Shown piece after piece: positions 1-7,693 of a stretch of DNA of 30,589 bases; positions within the stretch are counted from its first letter, which is position 1; every line of letters begins with the position of its first letter. Location: positions 1-30,589 of the forward strand of contig CAWULT010000049.1 of assembly GCA_963923455.1 (NCBI GenBank). The letters are read 5' to 3'. The notes beneath the pieces were generated by a model that ran no database searches, was not told the origin of the DNA, and saw only the letters and a list, made by a program, of their open reading frames with translations. Both the position numbers and the translations under genes were made by a program. This DNA comes from CAWULT01 sp963923455. GTDB taxonomy: Bacteria > Acidobacteriota > Vicinamibacteria > Vicinamibacterales > UBA2999.

Positions 1-2058
1 CGGCGGGGGCGGAGGCGGCGCGTTCAGGATGTTGTCGAGCACCCACTTGCCGCGCTTGACCGGCGACGTCCGGTCGGCGTTCGACGTCACCGTGAGAATG
101 GCGCCCTTGCCCAGCAGCCCCCGCCGGGCCTCGTCGGTCAGCGTCACGCGCCGCCAGCGGCTGCCGTACACGTTCGGGATGCCGTAGTGCCGGGCCAACC
201 GCTCGTTGACGAACGTGTAGTCGGCGGTCATCAGGTTCAGGACGTTGCGATTCTCGGTCCGGATGCTGTCGAAGAACATCCAGGCTTCCCGCTCGAGCGC
301 ACCGCGCAGGTCGTCGTCGAAGTCGGGGAACTCCATCGAGTTCGGCTGCTGCGTGCGGAGGTTGCGCAGGTGCAGCCACTGCCCCGCGAAGTTCGTCGTC
401 AGGCGCTCGGCCTTCGGGTCGGCCAGCATGCGCTGCACCTGTCGGTCGAGTACGCCGGGCGCACGCAGCCGGCCCTCGGCGGCCACCTGCAGCAGTTCGT
501 CGTCGGGCATGCTGCTCCAGATGAAGAACGACAGCCGGGAGGCCAGCTCGAGGTCGGTGAGCTGATACGCCGCCCCGACCGGCACGCTGGCCGGGTCGCG
601 TTCGACGCGGAAGATGAACTTGGGGCTCGCGAGGACCCGCTGCAGGCCGGCCTCGATGCCGCCCTCGAAGCCTCCTTGCCCACGGGCCTGCCGGTAGAAC
701 GCCAGGAGGCGCTGGGTATCGGCGTCGGTCGCCTGGCCGCGGTAGGCCCGGCGGGCCAGCGCGGACAGGATGCGCGTGGCGCACGCCTCTTCGGCCTGCG
801 GTGTCGCGTTGGCTGGCGGCCGGCACAGGAAGACGCGCCGGCGGCTGGGGGTGTCGCCGCTCCCGCCAGGCTTGTACGGGCCGGTCACCGTGAAGGTCAG
901 CAGGTGCGGAATCCCGAGCGGGTCGCGCGGGTCGTGCGAGCTGCGCACCGGCGGCAGCACGCGATACGGGTCCGGCGCGGAGCCCTTGTCGATCCAGGCG
1001 GCCGTGATCTCGTGTGGCCCGGGCGTCAGGCGGACCGACACCCGCGACCGCTCGTCGATCTGGTCGCCGATGAGCGTGTTGTTGGCCAGGCTGGCCGCCC
1101 AGTCGTCAGGCCCGCCCACCTTGAACAGGTGGACGCGCTTGCCGTCCACCGCGTACTCCATCCAATGCTCGTACTCGAGCCCGCGCATCACGCCCAGGTT
1201 GGTGCGGAAGAACTTGGACGAGAGCGTGTAGTCACCCTCGACCTGGATGACCGGCCGCGCCAGCAGCCCGCCCACGGTTCCGAACGGGAGCCCCTCGATG
1301 TGCTTGTCCTGTGACGCGTCCTGCCGGATGTTGAACACCTGCGCGCCGGGGCTGACGTCCGGGCTGCCGACGGCGAGCGAACTGACCCGGCCGGCCGCAC
1401 TGACGTACTGCTCCATCAACGTGGACGACACGCTCAGCACGTCGGCGACGTTGTCGAAGCCGTAGGCCGAATCGTCGGGCGGCAGCAGCGACGTCGCGTC
1501 CACGTCGATGTCGAGGAGATCGCGAATCACGTTCGCGTACTCCGTCCGATTGAGCCGGTACAGGGCCGGACGTCCCGGGTTCGGCCTGGCCGCCGAGGCC
1601 CGATCCAGCGTGCCGGCCAGCGTCGAGACGAAGGTGGCGCGGGTCTGCGGGTCCGGGTGCCGGACACCGATGGGCGGCATCATGCCGGTGCGGACCTTGC
1701 GAATGACCTTCTCCCACACCTCTGCGTCGGCGGGGACGTTCGTCGGGTCGAGGGTGGCCAGCGACAGCCCGCCGCTCTTGGTGCGGTCGTTGTGGCAGCT
1801 GGTGCAGTACTGGGTGACCACGGTGCCGACGACGGCCGGCGACTGGGCCGCCGCTGCGGGTGCGGGTGCAGCCGCACGCCGCACCGGACCCCCCGGTGCC
1901 GATGTCGGAGCCGGTGGAGCGGTCGGGACCGAGGCTGCCGGCGCGCGCTGCGGCTCGGCCGCGCGCGGCACGGCCATGCCGACGGAACCCAGCCAGGCCG
2001 CGCCCCCGGCGACGCACGCCAGGCGAAACCACGTCAGAAGCCTGCCTCCGCGCACCAC
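1..2058 (-). CDS. Secreted DUF1592-family c-type cytochrome protein (3' end outside window)
   Basis: Minus-strand frame open from the left edge. The N-terminus is signal-peptide-like, followed by an Ala/Pro-rich linker and a heme c motif CTSCH at about residues 85-89. Next come the DUF1587-type segment with LNRTEYANVIRDLL, a long beta-rich middle, the DUF1592/DUF1595 region (ELASRLSFFIWSSMPDDELL) and the beginning of DUF1588 (YGIPNVYGSRWRRV), ending at the edge in the proline run typical of this family. The second CxxCH and the DUF1585 tail, roughly 150 residues, should lie beyond position 1. The start is uncertain: I chose GTG at 2058 because AAGG lies 5 nt upstream and it preserves the signal peptide, whereas the first ATG (1977) would remove it. 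The order matches the complete copy at 24897-27281. It is probably a periplasmic electron-transfer or oxidative protein, but the family function is not established. Confidence 0.85.
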   Translation of the reverse strand, partial: MVRGGRLLTWFRLACVAGGAAWLGSVGMAVPRAAEPQRAPAASVPTAPPAPTSAPGGPVRRAAAPAPAAAAQSPAVVGTVVTQYCTSCHNDRTKSGGLSLATLDPTNVPADAEVWEKVIRKVRTGMMPPIGVRHPDPQTRATFVSTLAGTLDRASAARPNPGRPALYRLNRTEYANVIRDLLDIDVDATSLLPPDDSAYGFDNVADVLSVSSTLMEQYVSAAGRVSSLAVGSPDVSPGAQVFNIRQDASQDKHIEGLPFGTVGGLLARPVIQVEGDYTLSSKFFRTNLGVMRGLEYEHWMEYAVDGKRVHLFKVGGPDDWAASLANNTLIGDQIDERSRVSVRLTPGPHEITAAWIDKGSAPDPYRVLPPVRSSHDPRDPLGIPHLLTFTVTGPYKPGGSGDTPSRRRVFLCRPPANATPQAEEACATRILSALARRAYRGQATDADTQRLLAFYRQARGQGGFEGGIEAGLQRVLASPKFIFRVERDPASVPVGAAYQLTDLELASRLSFFIWSSMPDDELLQVAAEGRLRAPGVLDRQVQRMLADPKAERLTTNFAGQWLHLRNLRTQQPNSMEFPDFDDDLRGALEREAWMFFDSIRTENRNVLNLMTADYTFVNERLARHYGIPNVYGSRWRRVTLTDEARRGLLGKGAILTVTSNADRTSPVKRGKWVLDNILNAPPPPPP

Positions 2059-2162
2059 ATCGCCCTTGCACGTGTATCGGATCACGGTCACGCCCCACCA
2101 GTGAGTGAAACCCACGTAGCGGGAGGGCCATGGGCCGGCCCGCCCCGGGCGAGACTTTACCT

Positions 2163-2192
2163 GAATTTCCGCCCACGGTTGTTAAGAAATTC
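2163..2192. promoter_or_regulatory. Inverted repeat GAATTTC-N16-GAAATTC in a divergent intergenic region
   Basis: Perfect 7-bp arms at 2163-2169 and 2186-2192, with centres 23 bp apart (about two helical turns). They sit in the 212-bp spacer between the divergent DUF1592 gene (start 2058) and asnB (start 2271). The repeat is AT-rich in a GC-rich background. A dimeric regulator site is plausible. The rest of the spacer holds no gene that I can see. Confidence 0.35.
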
Positions 2193-2252
2193 CGCGAGGA
2201 AGAACCGGGCATCCGGGAGCATCACCCGGCCGCCCGGCATCGACGCCTGGGC

Positions 2253-2258
2253 TAGAAT
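2253..2258 (+). promoter_or_regulatory. -10-like TAGAAT just before asnB
   Basis: TAGAAT ends 12 nt before the asnB ATG and no Shine-Dalgarno sequence lies between. If it is a sigma-70 -10 box the mRNA leader would be only about 5 nt. No -35 match is visible at 16-18 bp spacing. Confidence 0.4.
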
Positions 2259-2270
2259 CCCGCGCAACCT

Positions 2271-4208
2271 ATGTGCGGTATCGCGGCGATTCTCTCCCTG
2301 GGTGGCCGGGTCGATCCGGACGCGCTCGGGCGCGCCGTCCGGACGCTGCACCACCGCGGGCCAGACGGCCACCGTTCCTGGATCGCCCCGCACGGCCAGG
2401 TCGCCCTGGGCCACGCGCGGCTCAGCATCATCGACCTCGCCACGGGCGATCAGCCCATCGCCAACGAGGACGGCTCGGCCTGGATCATCGCCAACGGCGA
2501 GTTCTACGACTACGAACGGATCCAGCGCGAGCTCGAACAGGGCGGGCACCGCCTGCGCACGCGCTCGGACAGCGAGATCGCGCTGCACCTCTACGAGGAC
2601 CTCGGCACGCAGTGCGTGCACCGCCTCCGGGGCGAGTACGGCTTCGTCATCTGGGACGACCGCGCGCGCAAGCTCCACGCCGTCCGCGACCGGTTCGGCG
2701 TCAAGCCGCTGTTCTACGCCGTTCACGACGGCGCGCTCTTCGTCGCGTCGGAGATGAAGGCGCTGTTCGCGGCCGGCGTGCCGGCGCGTTGGGACGCCGA
2801 GGCCATGCACTTCTCGGTGGGGTTCCTGCCGCCGAGCCGCACGCTGTTCGAGGGCGTGTACAACGTTCCGCCCGGCTGCTGCCTGACGGCGGACGCCAAG
2901 GGACTCTCGGTGGCGCCCTACTGGGACATCACCTATCCGCCGCGCGACCACGGCGCGCCCGCCCGGCCCGACGCGGAGTACATCGAGGGCTTCCGCGCGG
3001 TGCTCGACGATGCCGTCCGCGTGCGGCTGCGGGCTGACGTGCCGGTGGCCTGCTACCTGAGCGGCGGCATCGATTCCTGCGCGGTGCTCGGGCTGGCCGC
3101 ACGGCACCGGACCGACCCCGTCCGCGCGTTCACGCTGCGCTTCGGTCACGAAGACTACGACGAGGGAGCGATCGCCCGGGAGATGGCCGCCAAGGCCGGC
3201 GCGGACTGGGTGCCGATCCCGATCGACCAGGACGCGCTCGCCGACAACTTCGCCGATGCGATCTATTTCGGCGAGGCGCCGTGCGTCAACGCGCACTTCG
3301 TCGCGAAGTACCTGCTGAGCCGGGCGGTCCGTGACGCCGGCTTCAAGGTGGTGCTGACCGGCGAGGGGTCCGACGAGATGCTCGGCGGCTACGCGCACTT
3401 CCGCGAGGACATGCTGCGGCACGACAGCGCGGGCCAGGATCCTGCCGAGATCCAGCGCCTCGTGCAGCAGCTCGAAGCGTCGAACACGGTCTCGCAGGGC
3501 CTCCTGCTCTCGAGCGAGCGGACGGACGGCTCGGCGCGGATGGCGCGGCTGCTCGGCTTCACGCCGGCGATGTACCAGCCGTTCTTCGCCCGGTCGAAGC
3601 GGATCGAACCCCTGTTCAACCCCGACTACGTCGCCCCCTTCGCGTCGCTCGATCGCGCCAGCCTGCTGCTCGACAACATCGACGTCAGGAATCGCCTGAA
3701 CGGTCGCGCGCCCGTGCACCAGTCGCTCTACCTGTGGAGCAAGACGATCCTGCCGTCCTACATCCTGGTGCTGCTCGGCGACCGCATGGAGATGGCGCAC
3801 TCGATCGAGGGCCGCGTGCCGTTCCTCGACCACCTGGTCGGCGAGTTCCTCTTCGCGACGCCGGTGAGCCTGAAGATCCGGGGCCTGACCGAGAAATACA
3901 TCCTGCGCGAGGCGGCACGGGACGTGCTGACCGACACGGTCTACCGGCGACAGAAGCACCCGTTCCTGAGCCCACCGGACGCCGCGGGCACGCCGAGCCG
4001 GATGGCTGCGTTGATCCAGGACACGCTGCGCGGCGCGGTGGTCGACTCGATCCCGTTCCTCCGGGGATCGGCCGTCCGCGCGCTCGCCGATCGGCTCCCG
4101 GCCATGGCACCGGCGGAGCGCGGGATGATCGACGCCGACCTGATGATGCTGCTCAGCCTGATCTTCATGCACGAGCGCCTCGTGCAGCGCGCGCCTGCCG
4201 TGGCCTGA
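2271..4208 (+). CDS. asnB: Asparagine synthetase, glutamine-hydrolysing
   Basis: A 645-residue cytoplasmic enzyme that converts aspartate to asparagine using glutamine and ATP. The chain opens MCGI, so Cys2 is the Ntn-type glutaminase nucleophile, and the glutaminase domain runs to about residue 210 (HHRGPDG, NGEFYDY, DRFGVKPLFY). The synthetase domain carries the PPi-loop LSGGIDS at residues 263-269 and the GEGSDEMLGGY motif. The exact MCGI start fixes the ATG at 2271. It is about 90 residues longer than E. coli AsnB (554), as in the asparagine synthetases often found in polysaccharide or exosortase loci, but no such genes are nearby. It stands alone: divergent from the DUF1592 gene and convergent with the DinB-like gene. 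No Shine-Dalgarno sequence is visible. Confidence 0.96.
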   Translation: MCGIAAILSLGGRVDPDALGRAVRTLHHRGPDGHRSWIAPHGQVALGHARLSIIDLATGDQPIANEDGSAWIIANGEFYDYERIQRELEQGGHRLRTRSDSEIALHLYEDLGTQCVHRLRGEYGFVIWDDRARKLHAVRDRFGVKPLFYAVHDGALFVASEMKALFAAGVPARWDAEAMHFSVGFLPPSRTLFEGVYNVPPGCCLTADAKGLSVAPYWDITYPPRDHGAPARPDAEYIEGFRAVLDDAVRVRLRADVPVACYLSGGIDSCAVLGLAARHRTDPVRAFTLRFGHEDYDEGAIAREMAAKAGADWVPIPIDQDALADNFADAIYFGEAPCVNAHFVAKYLLSRAVRDAGFKVVLTGEGSDEMLGGYAHFREDMLRHDSAGQDPAEIQRLVQQLEASNTVSQGLLLSSERTDGSARMARLLGFTPAMYQPFFARSKRIEPLFNPDYVAPFASLDRASLLLDNIDVRNRLNGRAPVHQSLYLWSKTILPSYILVLLGDRMEMAHSIEGRVPFLDHLVGEFLFATPVSLKIRGLTEKYILREAARDVLTDTVYRRQKHPFLSPPDAAGTPSRMAALIQDTLRGAVVDSIPFLRGSAVRALADRLPAMAPAERGMIDADLMMLLSLIFMHERLVQRAPAVA

Positions 4209-4285
4209 GAGCACCCGATGGCGCCGGCCTTGGCTCGACCGGCGGCTCCCAGGGGAATCCACGAGACCGCGGTCGCCCCCCGCCG

Positions 4286-4302
4286 CGCGGCCTCACGCCG
4301 CG
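4286..4302. terminator. GC hairpin between convergent asnB and DinB-like genes
   Basis: CGCGGC, loop CTCAC, GCCGCG. A larger bulged pairing of 4280-4288 with 4306-4315 is an alternative fold. There is no U-tract in either direction. It lies in the 113-bp convergent spacer and could serve both genes. Confidence 0.4.
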
Positions 4303-4321
4303 GCAGCGCGGGCGGCCGGGT

Positions 4322-4903
4322 CTACACCCCGCCGCGACGGCTGGCGGGCGGAACGATGCCGTTCAGCCGCAGATAGACGACCATCTGGCCGTAGATGTCC
4401 TGCGTGTGCTGCATCGACCCGTAGATCAGCCGCAGCCGGCTGGCCGACGAGCCCATGAACGGCGGCGGCGCCACCCGCTCGTTCAACTGCTGGTCCGAGA
4501 ACTCCTTCAGGACGGCTTCGCCGTAGTCGAAGGACTGGCGCAGGGCCGTCATGACCTCGGCCTTCGTGGCCGCCTTCATGTTGATCGCCGGTGCCGGCGT
4601 CTTGCCCCCGAGCGCACCGAAGAGGAACCCGTTGGCCTGCACGACGTGCATGATCTGCTCACCGTAGCTCCGCTGCGCGGGCGTCGACTTGTAGTCCCAC
4701 TTGTCGGCGGGCATCGCGTCGGCGGCGTTCGTCATCTGTTCCTTCTGGGCCGCCCAGTCAGCCTGGACATCGCCGGCCAGCGTAGTGATCGTGGGCGGGG
4801 GTGAGGGTGGACCGCCGCGCCCCTGGCGCCCCTGAGCCAACGCCGGCTCGGCTGCCGCCGCCACCAGCAGTGCCACCGCCGCGACGATCGCGATGCGTCT
4901 CAT
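4322..4903 (-). CDS. Exported DinB-like protein with incomplete metal site
   Basis: 193 residues with a clear Sec signal peptide (basic MRRI, hydrophobic core, cleavage near ALAQ at 21-24), a short Gly/Arg/Pro-rich linker, then a DinB-type four-helix bundle. The C-terminal block YGQMVVYLRLNGIVPP (171-186) is characteristic of the exported DinB family. Members of that family normally have three metal-binding histidines, one in helix 2 and two in an HxxxH pair just before YGQ. Here His86 and His166 are present but the third position is Ile170 (HTQDI). ATG at 4903 follows AGGAGG with a 4-nt gap. The function is unknown; family members resemble metal-dependent thiol transferases. With a missing ligand the protein may use a different site or be inactive. 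Confidence 0.85.
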   Translation of the reverse strand: MRRIAIVAAVALLVAAAAEPALAQGRQGRGGPPSPPPTITTLAGDVQADWAAQKEQMTNAADAMPADKWDYKSTPAQRSYGEQIMHVVQANGFLFGALGGKTPAPAINMKAATKAEVMTALRQSFDYGEAVLKEFSDQQLNERVAPPPFMGSSASRLRLIYGSMQHTQDIYGQMVVYLRLNGIVPPASRRGGV

Positions 4904-5205
4904 GCCGCCTCCTCTCGCGCGCGCGCCGCCGTCGGCGCGCCGCCTTTTGAACGCCCGTGAGATTACCGGGTCCGGCCGTCCAGGGAAAGCCCTGCGCCCT
5001 GGGGTGCCGGCGGCGCCGGCGGCGCCGACCGCGCGGGCACGCGCGCCATTCGATGCCTTCCCCACTCCCAGAGACCTGGCGCCAGGGGGGCGGGAACCGT
5101 CAGCCACCGCTGCTCAGGCTGTCCGGGTGTCCAGTCAATCGCCAACCCATGGAAACCGGGGGATACTGAACGGAGGACTGGGACCACCAGTCGCCGGAGG
5201 CACCC
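4904..5205. other. 302-bp divergent intergenic region
   Basis: It separates the divergent DinB-like (-) and DUF4159 (+) genes, and I see no gene in it. For the minus strand, TAATCT (complement of 4970-4975) is a -10 candidate giving a leader of about 60 nt. For the plus strand a 6-bp hairpin GACTGG-gacca-CCAGTC (5176-5192) sits just before the GGAGG ribosome-binding site at 5196-5200. The part near 4910-4945 is an alternating GC run with a GGCGCGCC palindrome, which I regard as composition. Confidence 0.4.
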
Positions 5206-6039
5206 ATGACCCGACGGACGCGCCTGGCAGGAAGGCTGTCGTGGATGTTCGCGGGACTGATTGCCGCGACGGGAGTCGCGCAAGGCCAGATCTGGCGAGG
5301 GGGCTTCGGATTCTACGCCGCGCCACGGCACCCGACCGCCGCGACGTTCACCGGCGCGTTCAACCACTGCCGGCTGACCTTCTCGAGCGACCATCGGGAA
5401 AAGCGGGGCTGGAGCACCGACTACCCCGGCGCCGACATCAACTTCAGCGTCCGTCTGGGCGAAGTGACGAAGACGCGTATCGCGCGGGACAAGACGGGCG
5501 ACCCCGACTACCTCACCGTCTCGGCGACCGATCCGGCCCTGTTCCAATGCCCGTATCTGCTCGTCGAAGACGGCGGCTCGGCCCGCTTCTCGAACGAGGA
5601 AGTGGCGCGCCTGCGCGAGTATCTGGAGAAGGGCGGGTTCATCTTCGCCTCCGACTACTGGGGCACGCGCGCCGGTCTGCAGTGGGACGAGGAGATCGGG
5701 CGCGTGCTGCCTCGCGACCGCTACCCGATCATCGACCTCCCGCCCGAACACCCCGTCTGGCGCACGCTCTTCGTCGTGCGGGCCGTGCCACAAATGGCCT
5801 CGTTCCAGTACTGGCGGCGCAGCGGCGGCGGCGTCTCGGAACGCGGCAGCGACAGCGCCAAGGTCGACGCGCGGGGCATCGCCGATGCGCACGGCCGGCT
5901 GATGGTCGTGATGATCCACAACAGCGACATCCCCGACGCGTGGGAGCGTGAGGCCGAGGACGCGCAGTACTTCTACCGGTTCTCGCCCGGGGCCTATTCG
6001 GTGGGGCTCGACATCATCCTCTACGCGATGACGCACTGA
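5206..6039 (+). CDS. Secreted DUF4159 domain protein
   Basis: 277 residues. An N-terminal signal peptide (basic MTRRTRLAGR, hydrophobic stretch, cleavage near AQGQ) is followed by one DUF4159 domain covering nearly all of the mature chain. Recognisable family features are the Tyr-Pro-Gly-Ala-Asp-Ile-Asn-Phe segment (about 72-79), the CPYLLVEDGG stretch, LREYLEKGGFIFASDYWG (about 143-160) and the C-terminal YSVGLDIILYAMTH. The fold is probably related to class I glutamine-amidotransferase-like domains, but no catalytic function is established and none is inferred here. GGAGG five nt before the ATG supports the start. The last 26 nt overlap the 3' end of the convergent heme A synthase gene. Confidence 0.85.
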   Translation: MTRRTRLAGRLSWMFAGLIAATGVAQGQIWRGGFGFYAAPRHPTAATFTGAFNHCRLTFSSDHREKRGWSTDYPGADINFSVRLGEVTKTRIARDKTGDPDYLTVSATDPALFQCPYLLVEDGGSARFSNEEVARLREYLEKGGFIFASDYWGTRAGLQWDEEIGRVLPRDRYPIIDLPPEHPVWRTLFVVRAVPQMASFQYWRRSGGGVSERGSDSAKVDARGIADAHGRLMVVMIHNSDIPDAWEREAEDAQYFYRFSPGAYSVGLDIILYAMTH

Positions 6040-6991
6040 CCGCTGCCGCCGCCGGGGGGCCGACCGGCGACGGTTGCGTGGCGACCGCGGCTCCGGCTTC
6101 GGCTGCCGCCAGCGCGTCGGCTCCGAGGAAGACGTAGGTCACCCAGGCGACGTCGGCCAGCAGCAGATGTGCGAGCTGTAGCCAGACCGGCGCGAGCAGC
6201 GCCACGTTGATGGCTCCTGCCAGGAGCTGAAGCCCCAGCAGCCACGTCAGCGCACGCGACAGCGCAGTTGCGCGGGGGCCGCTCCCGGCCAGGCGTCTGC
6301 CGCCGAGGATGAGCGGCACGGCCACGAACACCGCGAGTACCGGGTGGATGGTGCGGAGCCGAATCAGGAAGTGCGACGCCGCAGAGAGGTCCGCCTGCAG
6401 CCCCTCGGCCAGCGACCCGGCCGGAAACAGGGTGTCGCCGAGCGCGGTGACGGCCCCGGCGACGCTCACGGCGAGCAGCGCCGCCGCCCCCAGCGCGAGG
6501 CGCCAGGTGCCGGCCTGCCCGCCGGCCTGGAGCCGACGGCCTCCGGACGCCCAGTGGACGGTCAGCGTCAGCGCCGCCAGCAGCAGGAACGTGTTGAGCA
6601 GGTGCGCCGCCACCGCGAACGCCCGCGCGGCACTGGCGTCGCGGGCGACGAGTCCGAACAGCACGAGCCCGGCACCGAGCGCGGCCTCGGCGAGCATGAA
6701 GGCCAGCGACAGGGCGGCGCCCAGCCTGACCGGCGCGCCGGGCACCGAGACCCGCCGCGCCCACACGAACATCACCACGACGGACACCAGCGCCAGCCCG
6801 CTCGTGGCACGGTGCGAGAACTCCACGAGCGTCTCGACGCTCTGCGGGCGCAGCACCACCTCGCCGTTGCACAGGGGCCAGTGCGCGCCGCAGCCGGCCC
6901 CAGACCCGGTGGCGCGCACATACGCTCCCCAGGCGATCACGGCCAGGTTGTAGACGAGCACGCCCCACGCGTATCGGGCCAGATTGGCCAT
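6014..6991 (-). CDS. ctaA: Heme A synthase, CtaA/COX15 family
   Basis: 325-residue polytopic membrane protein with about eight hydrophobic helices. COX15/CtaA oxidises the C8 methyl of heme O to give heme A for aa3-type oxidases. The four expected heme-ligand histidines are present: His60 (FSHRATSG), His130 (AAHLLNT), His216 (TIHPVLA) and His275 (LAHLLLAD). The first external loop has the Cys34/Cys41 pair in GCGAHWPLC. I chose ATG 6991 (MANLARYAWG) because it gives a normal N-terminus; an in-frame codon at 7051 would add 20 polar residues. A TACGAT hexamer ends 7 nt before this ATG. It lies downstream of the cytochrome c'-like gene on the same strand, with a hairpin between them. No cox subunit genes are in the window. 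Confidence 0.92.
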   Translation of the reverse strand: MANLARYAWGVLVYNLAVIAWGAYVRATGSGAGCGAHWPLCNGEVVLRPQSVETLVEFSHRATSGLALVSVVVMFVWARRVSVPGAPVRLGAALSLAFMLAEAALGAGLVLFGLVARDASAARAFAVAAHLLNTFLLLAALTLTVHWASGGRRLQAGGQAGTWRLALGAAALLAVSVAGAVTALGDTLFPAGSLAEGLQADLSAASHFLIRLRTIHPVLAVFVAVPLILGGRRLAGSGPRATALSRALTWLLGLQLLAGAINVALLAPVWLQLAHLLLADVAWVTYVFLGADALAAAEAGAAVATQPSPVGPPAAAAVSASSRRG

Positions 6992-7077
6992 CGCCTCGAT
7001 CGTAGACCATCTGCTTCCCGCCCGTCGGTGAGGCGTGGTCGCAGTCGCCACGGGCGCCGCCGCTCGCCAGGCCGGTC

Positions 7078-7097
7078 GGCGGGGCCGATGGCCCGCC
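7078..7097 (-). terminator. GC hairpin between the cytochrome and ctaA genes
   Basis: An 8-bp stem with one bulged G (GGCGGG/CCCGCC outer, CC/GG inner) and loop GAT. It begins 6 nt after the cytochrome stop codon. There is no U-tract. It could be a terminator or a processing site within a minus-strand operon. Confidence 0.4.
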
Positions 7098-7102
7098 CCG
7101 CT

Positions 7103-7642
7103 CTACTTGCAGCGGGTCGCGGCCGGACGCCGGTCGCGCCACTTGCGATGGCAGCCGGCGCACGCCGTGCTCAGCGTCTCGGCGACGGCCGCCATCCGGT
7201 CCTGATCCTTGGTCTTGGCCGCCGCATAGGCTTGCAGGCTGGCGTCCCGGACCTCCTGCACGAAGGCCGTCCAGGCAGGATCCCGCGTCGGTGCCGGTAT
7301 GCCGTTCGAGCAGACGCGGCCAGGCATCGACATCAGGGTGGCCGACTCGGCCAGCGCCAGCGCCGCGTTCTCGGTCGCCTGCCATCCGCCGAAGGTACTG
7401 GCGAGCGGATCGGTCGCCATCGATGGGTCGGGCGCCGGCTTCACCGCAGCGGGGTCATCGGCCTGCGCGAAGAAGACCACGTTGGCGGCCGGGTACAGCA
7501 CGCCGCGCATCAGCTGGTTGAGATCGGCGTGAACCTGCGGAACCGCCCCCGCCGTGGACGCCCGTCCCCTCGGCGCCTGTGCCCACAGCGCCAGGCTGGT
7601 CGCCGCGAGCATCGAGATCAGTGCGAACGCCGTCTTGTGCAT
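7103..7642 (-). CDS. Periplasmic monoheme cytochrome, cytochrome c'-like
   Basis: 179 residues with a Sec signal peptide (MHKTAFALISMLAATSLALWAQ). A helical chain follows with a single heme-binding CAGCH at residues 161-165 near the C-terminus, then RKWRDRR. A four-helix architecture with a C-terminal CxxCH is the hallmark of cytochrome c'-type proteins, and the helix DLNQLMRGVLYPAANVVFF fits helix A of that fold. The length is slightly above the usual 130-150 mature residues. Start ATG 7642 precedes the signal peptide; upstream in-frame codons add only Arg/Pro-rich sequence. It lies between the isomerase-like gene (51 nt upstream) and ctaA (111 nt downstream), so co-transcription is plausible. 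The role, electron carrier or gas binding, cannot be decided. Confidence 0.8.
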   Translation of the reverse strand: MHKTAFALISMLAATSLALWAQAPRGRASTAGAVPQVHADLNQLMRGVLYPAANVVFFAQADDPAAVKPAPDPSMATDPLASTFGGWQATENAALALAESATLMSMPGRVCSNGIPAPTRDPAWTAFVQEVRDASLQAYAAAKTKDQDRMAAVAETLSTACAGCHRKWRDRRPAATRCK

Positions 7643-7693
7643 GCGCGTAGCGTAGGGCCTGCGCTCGGGCGGGCGCAACCCACAGCGCGGCCC

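Noticed and set aside
2179..2207. A sigma-70 promoter for asnB with -35 at TTGTTA
   Set aside because: No acceptable -10 hexamer lies 16-18 bp downstream; TAGAAT at 2253 is too far away.
1232..2212. An open minus-strand frame near the left edge
   Set aside because: It is out of frame with the heme motif and DUF1587 sequence, which are in the frame that runs off position 1.
2157..4262. A 701-codon open frame antisense to asnB
   Set aside because: The plus strand encodes unmistakable AsnB motifs over the same span. The antisense product is Arg/His/Val-rich with no recognisable domain, as expected for a GC-rich shadow frame.
4917..4945. An alternating GC run with a GGCGCGCC palindrome
   Set aside because: Palindromes of this sort are frequent at this GC content. 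There is no conserved partner and no mobile-element features.
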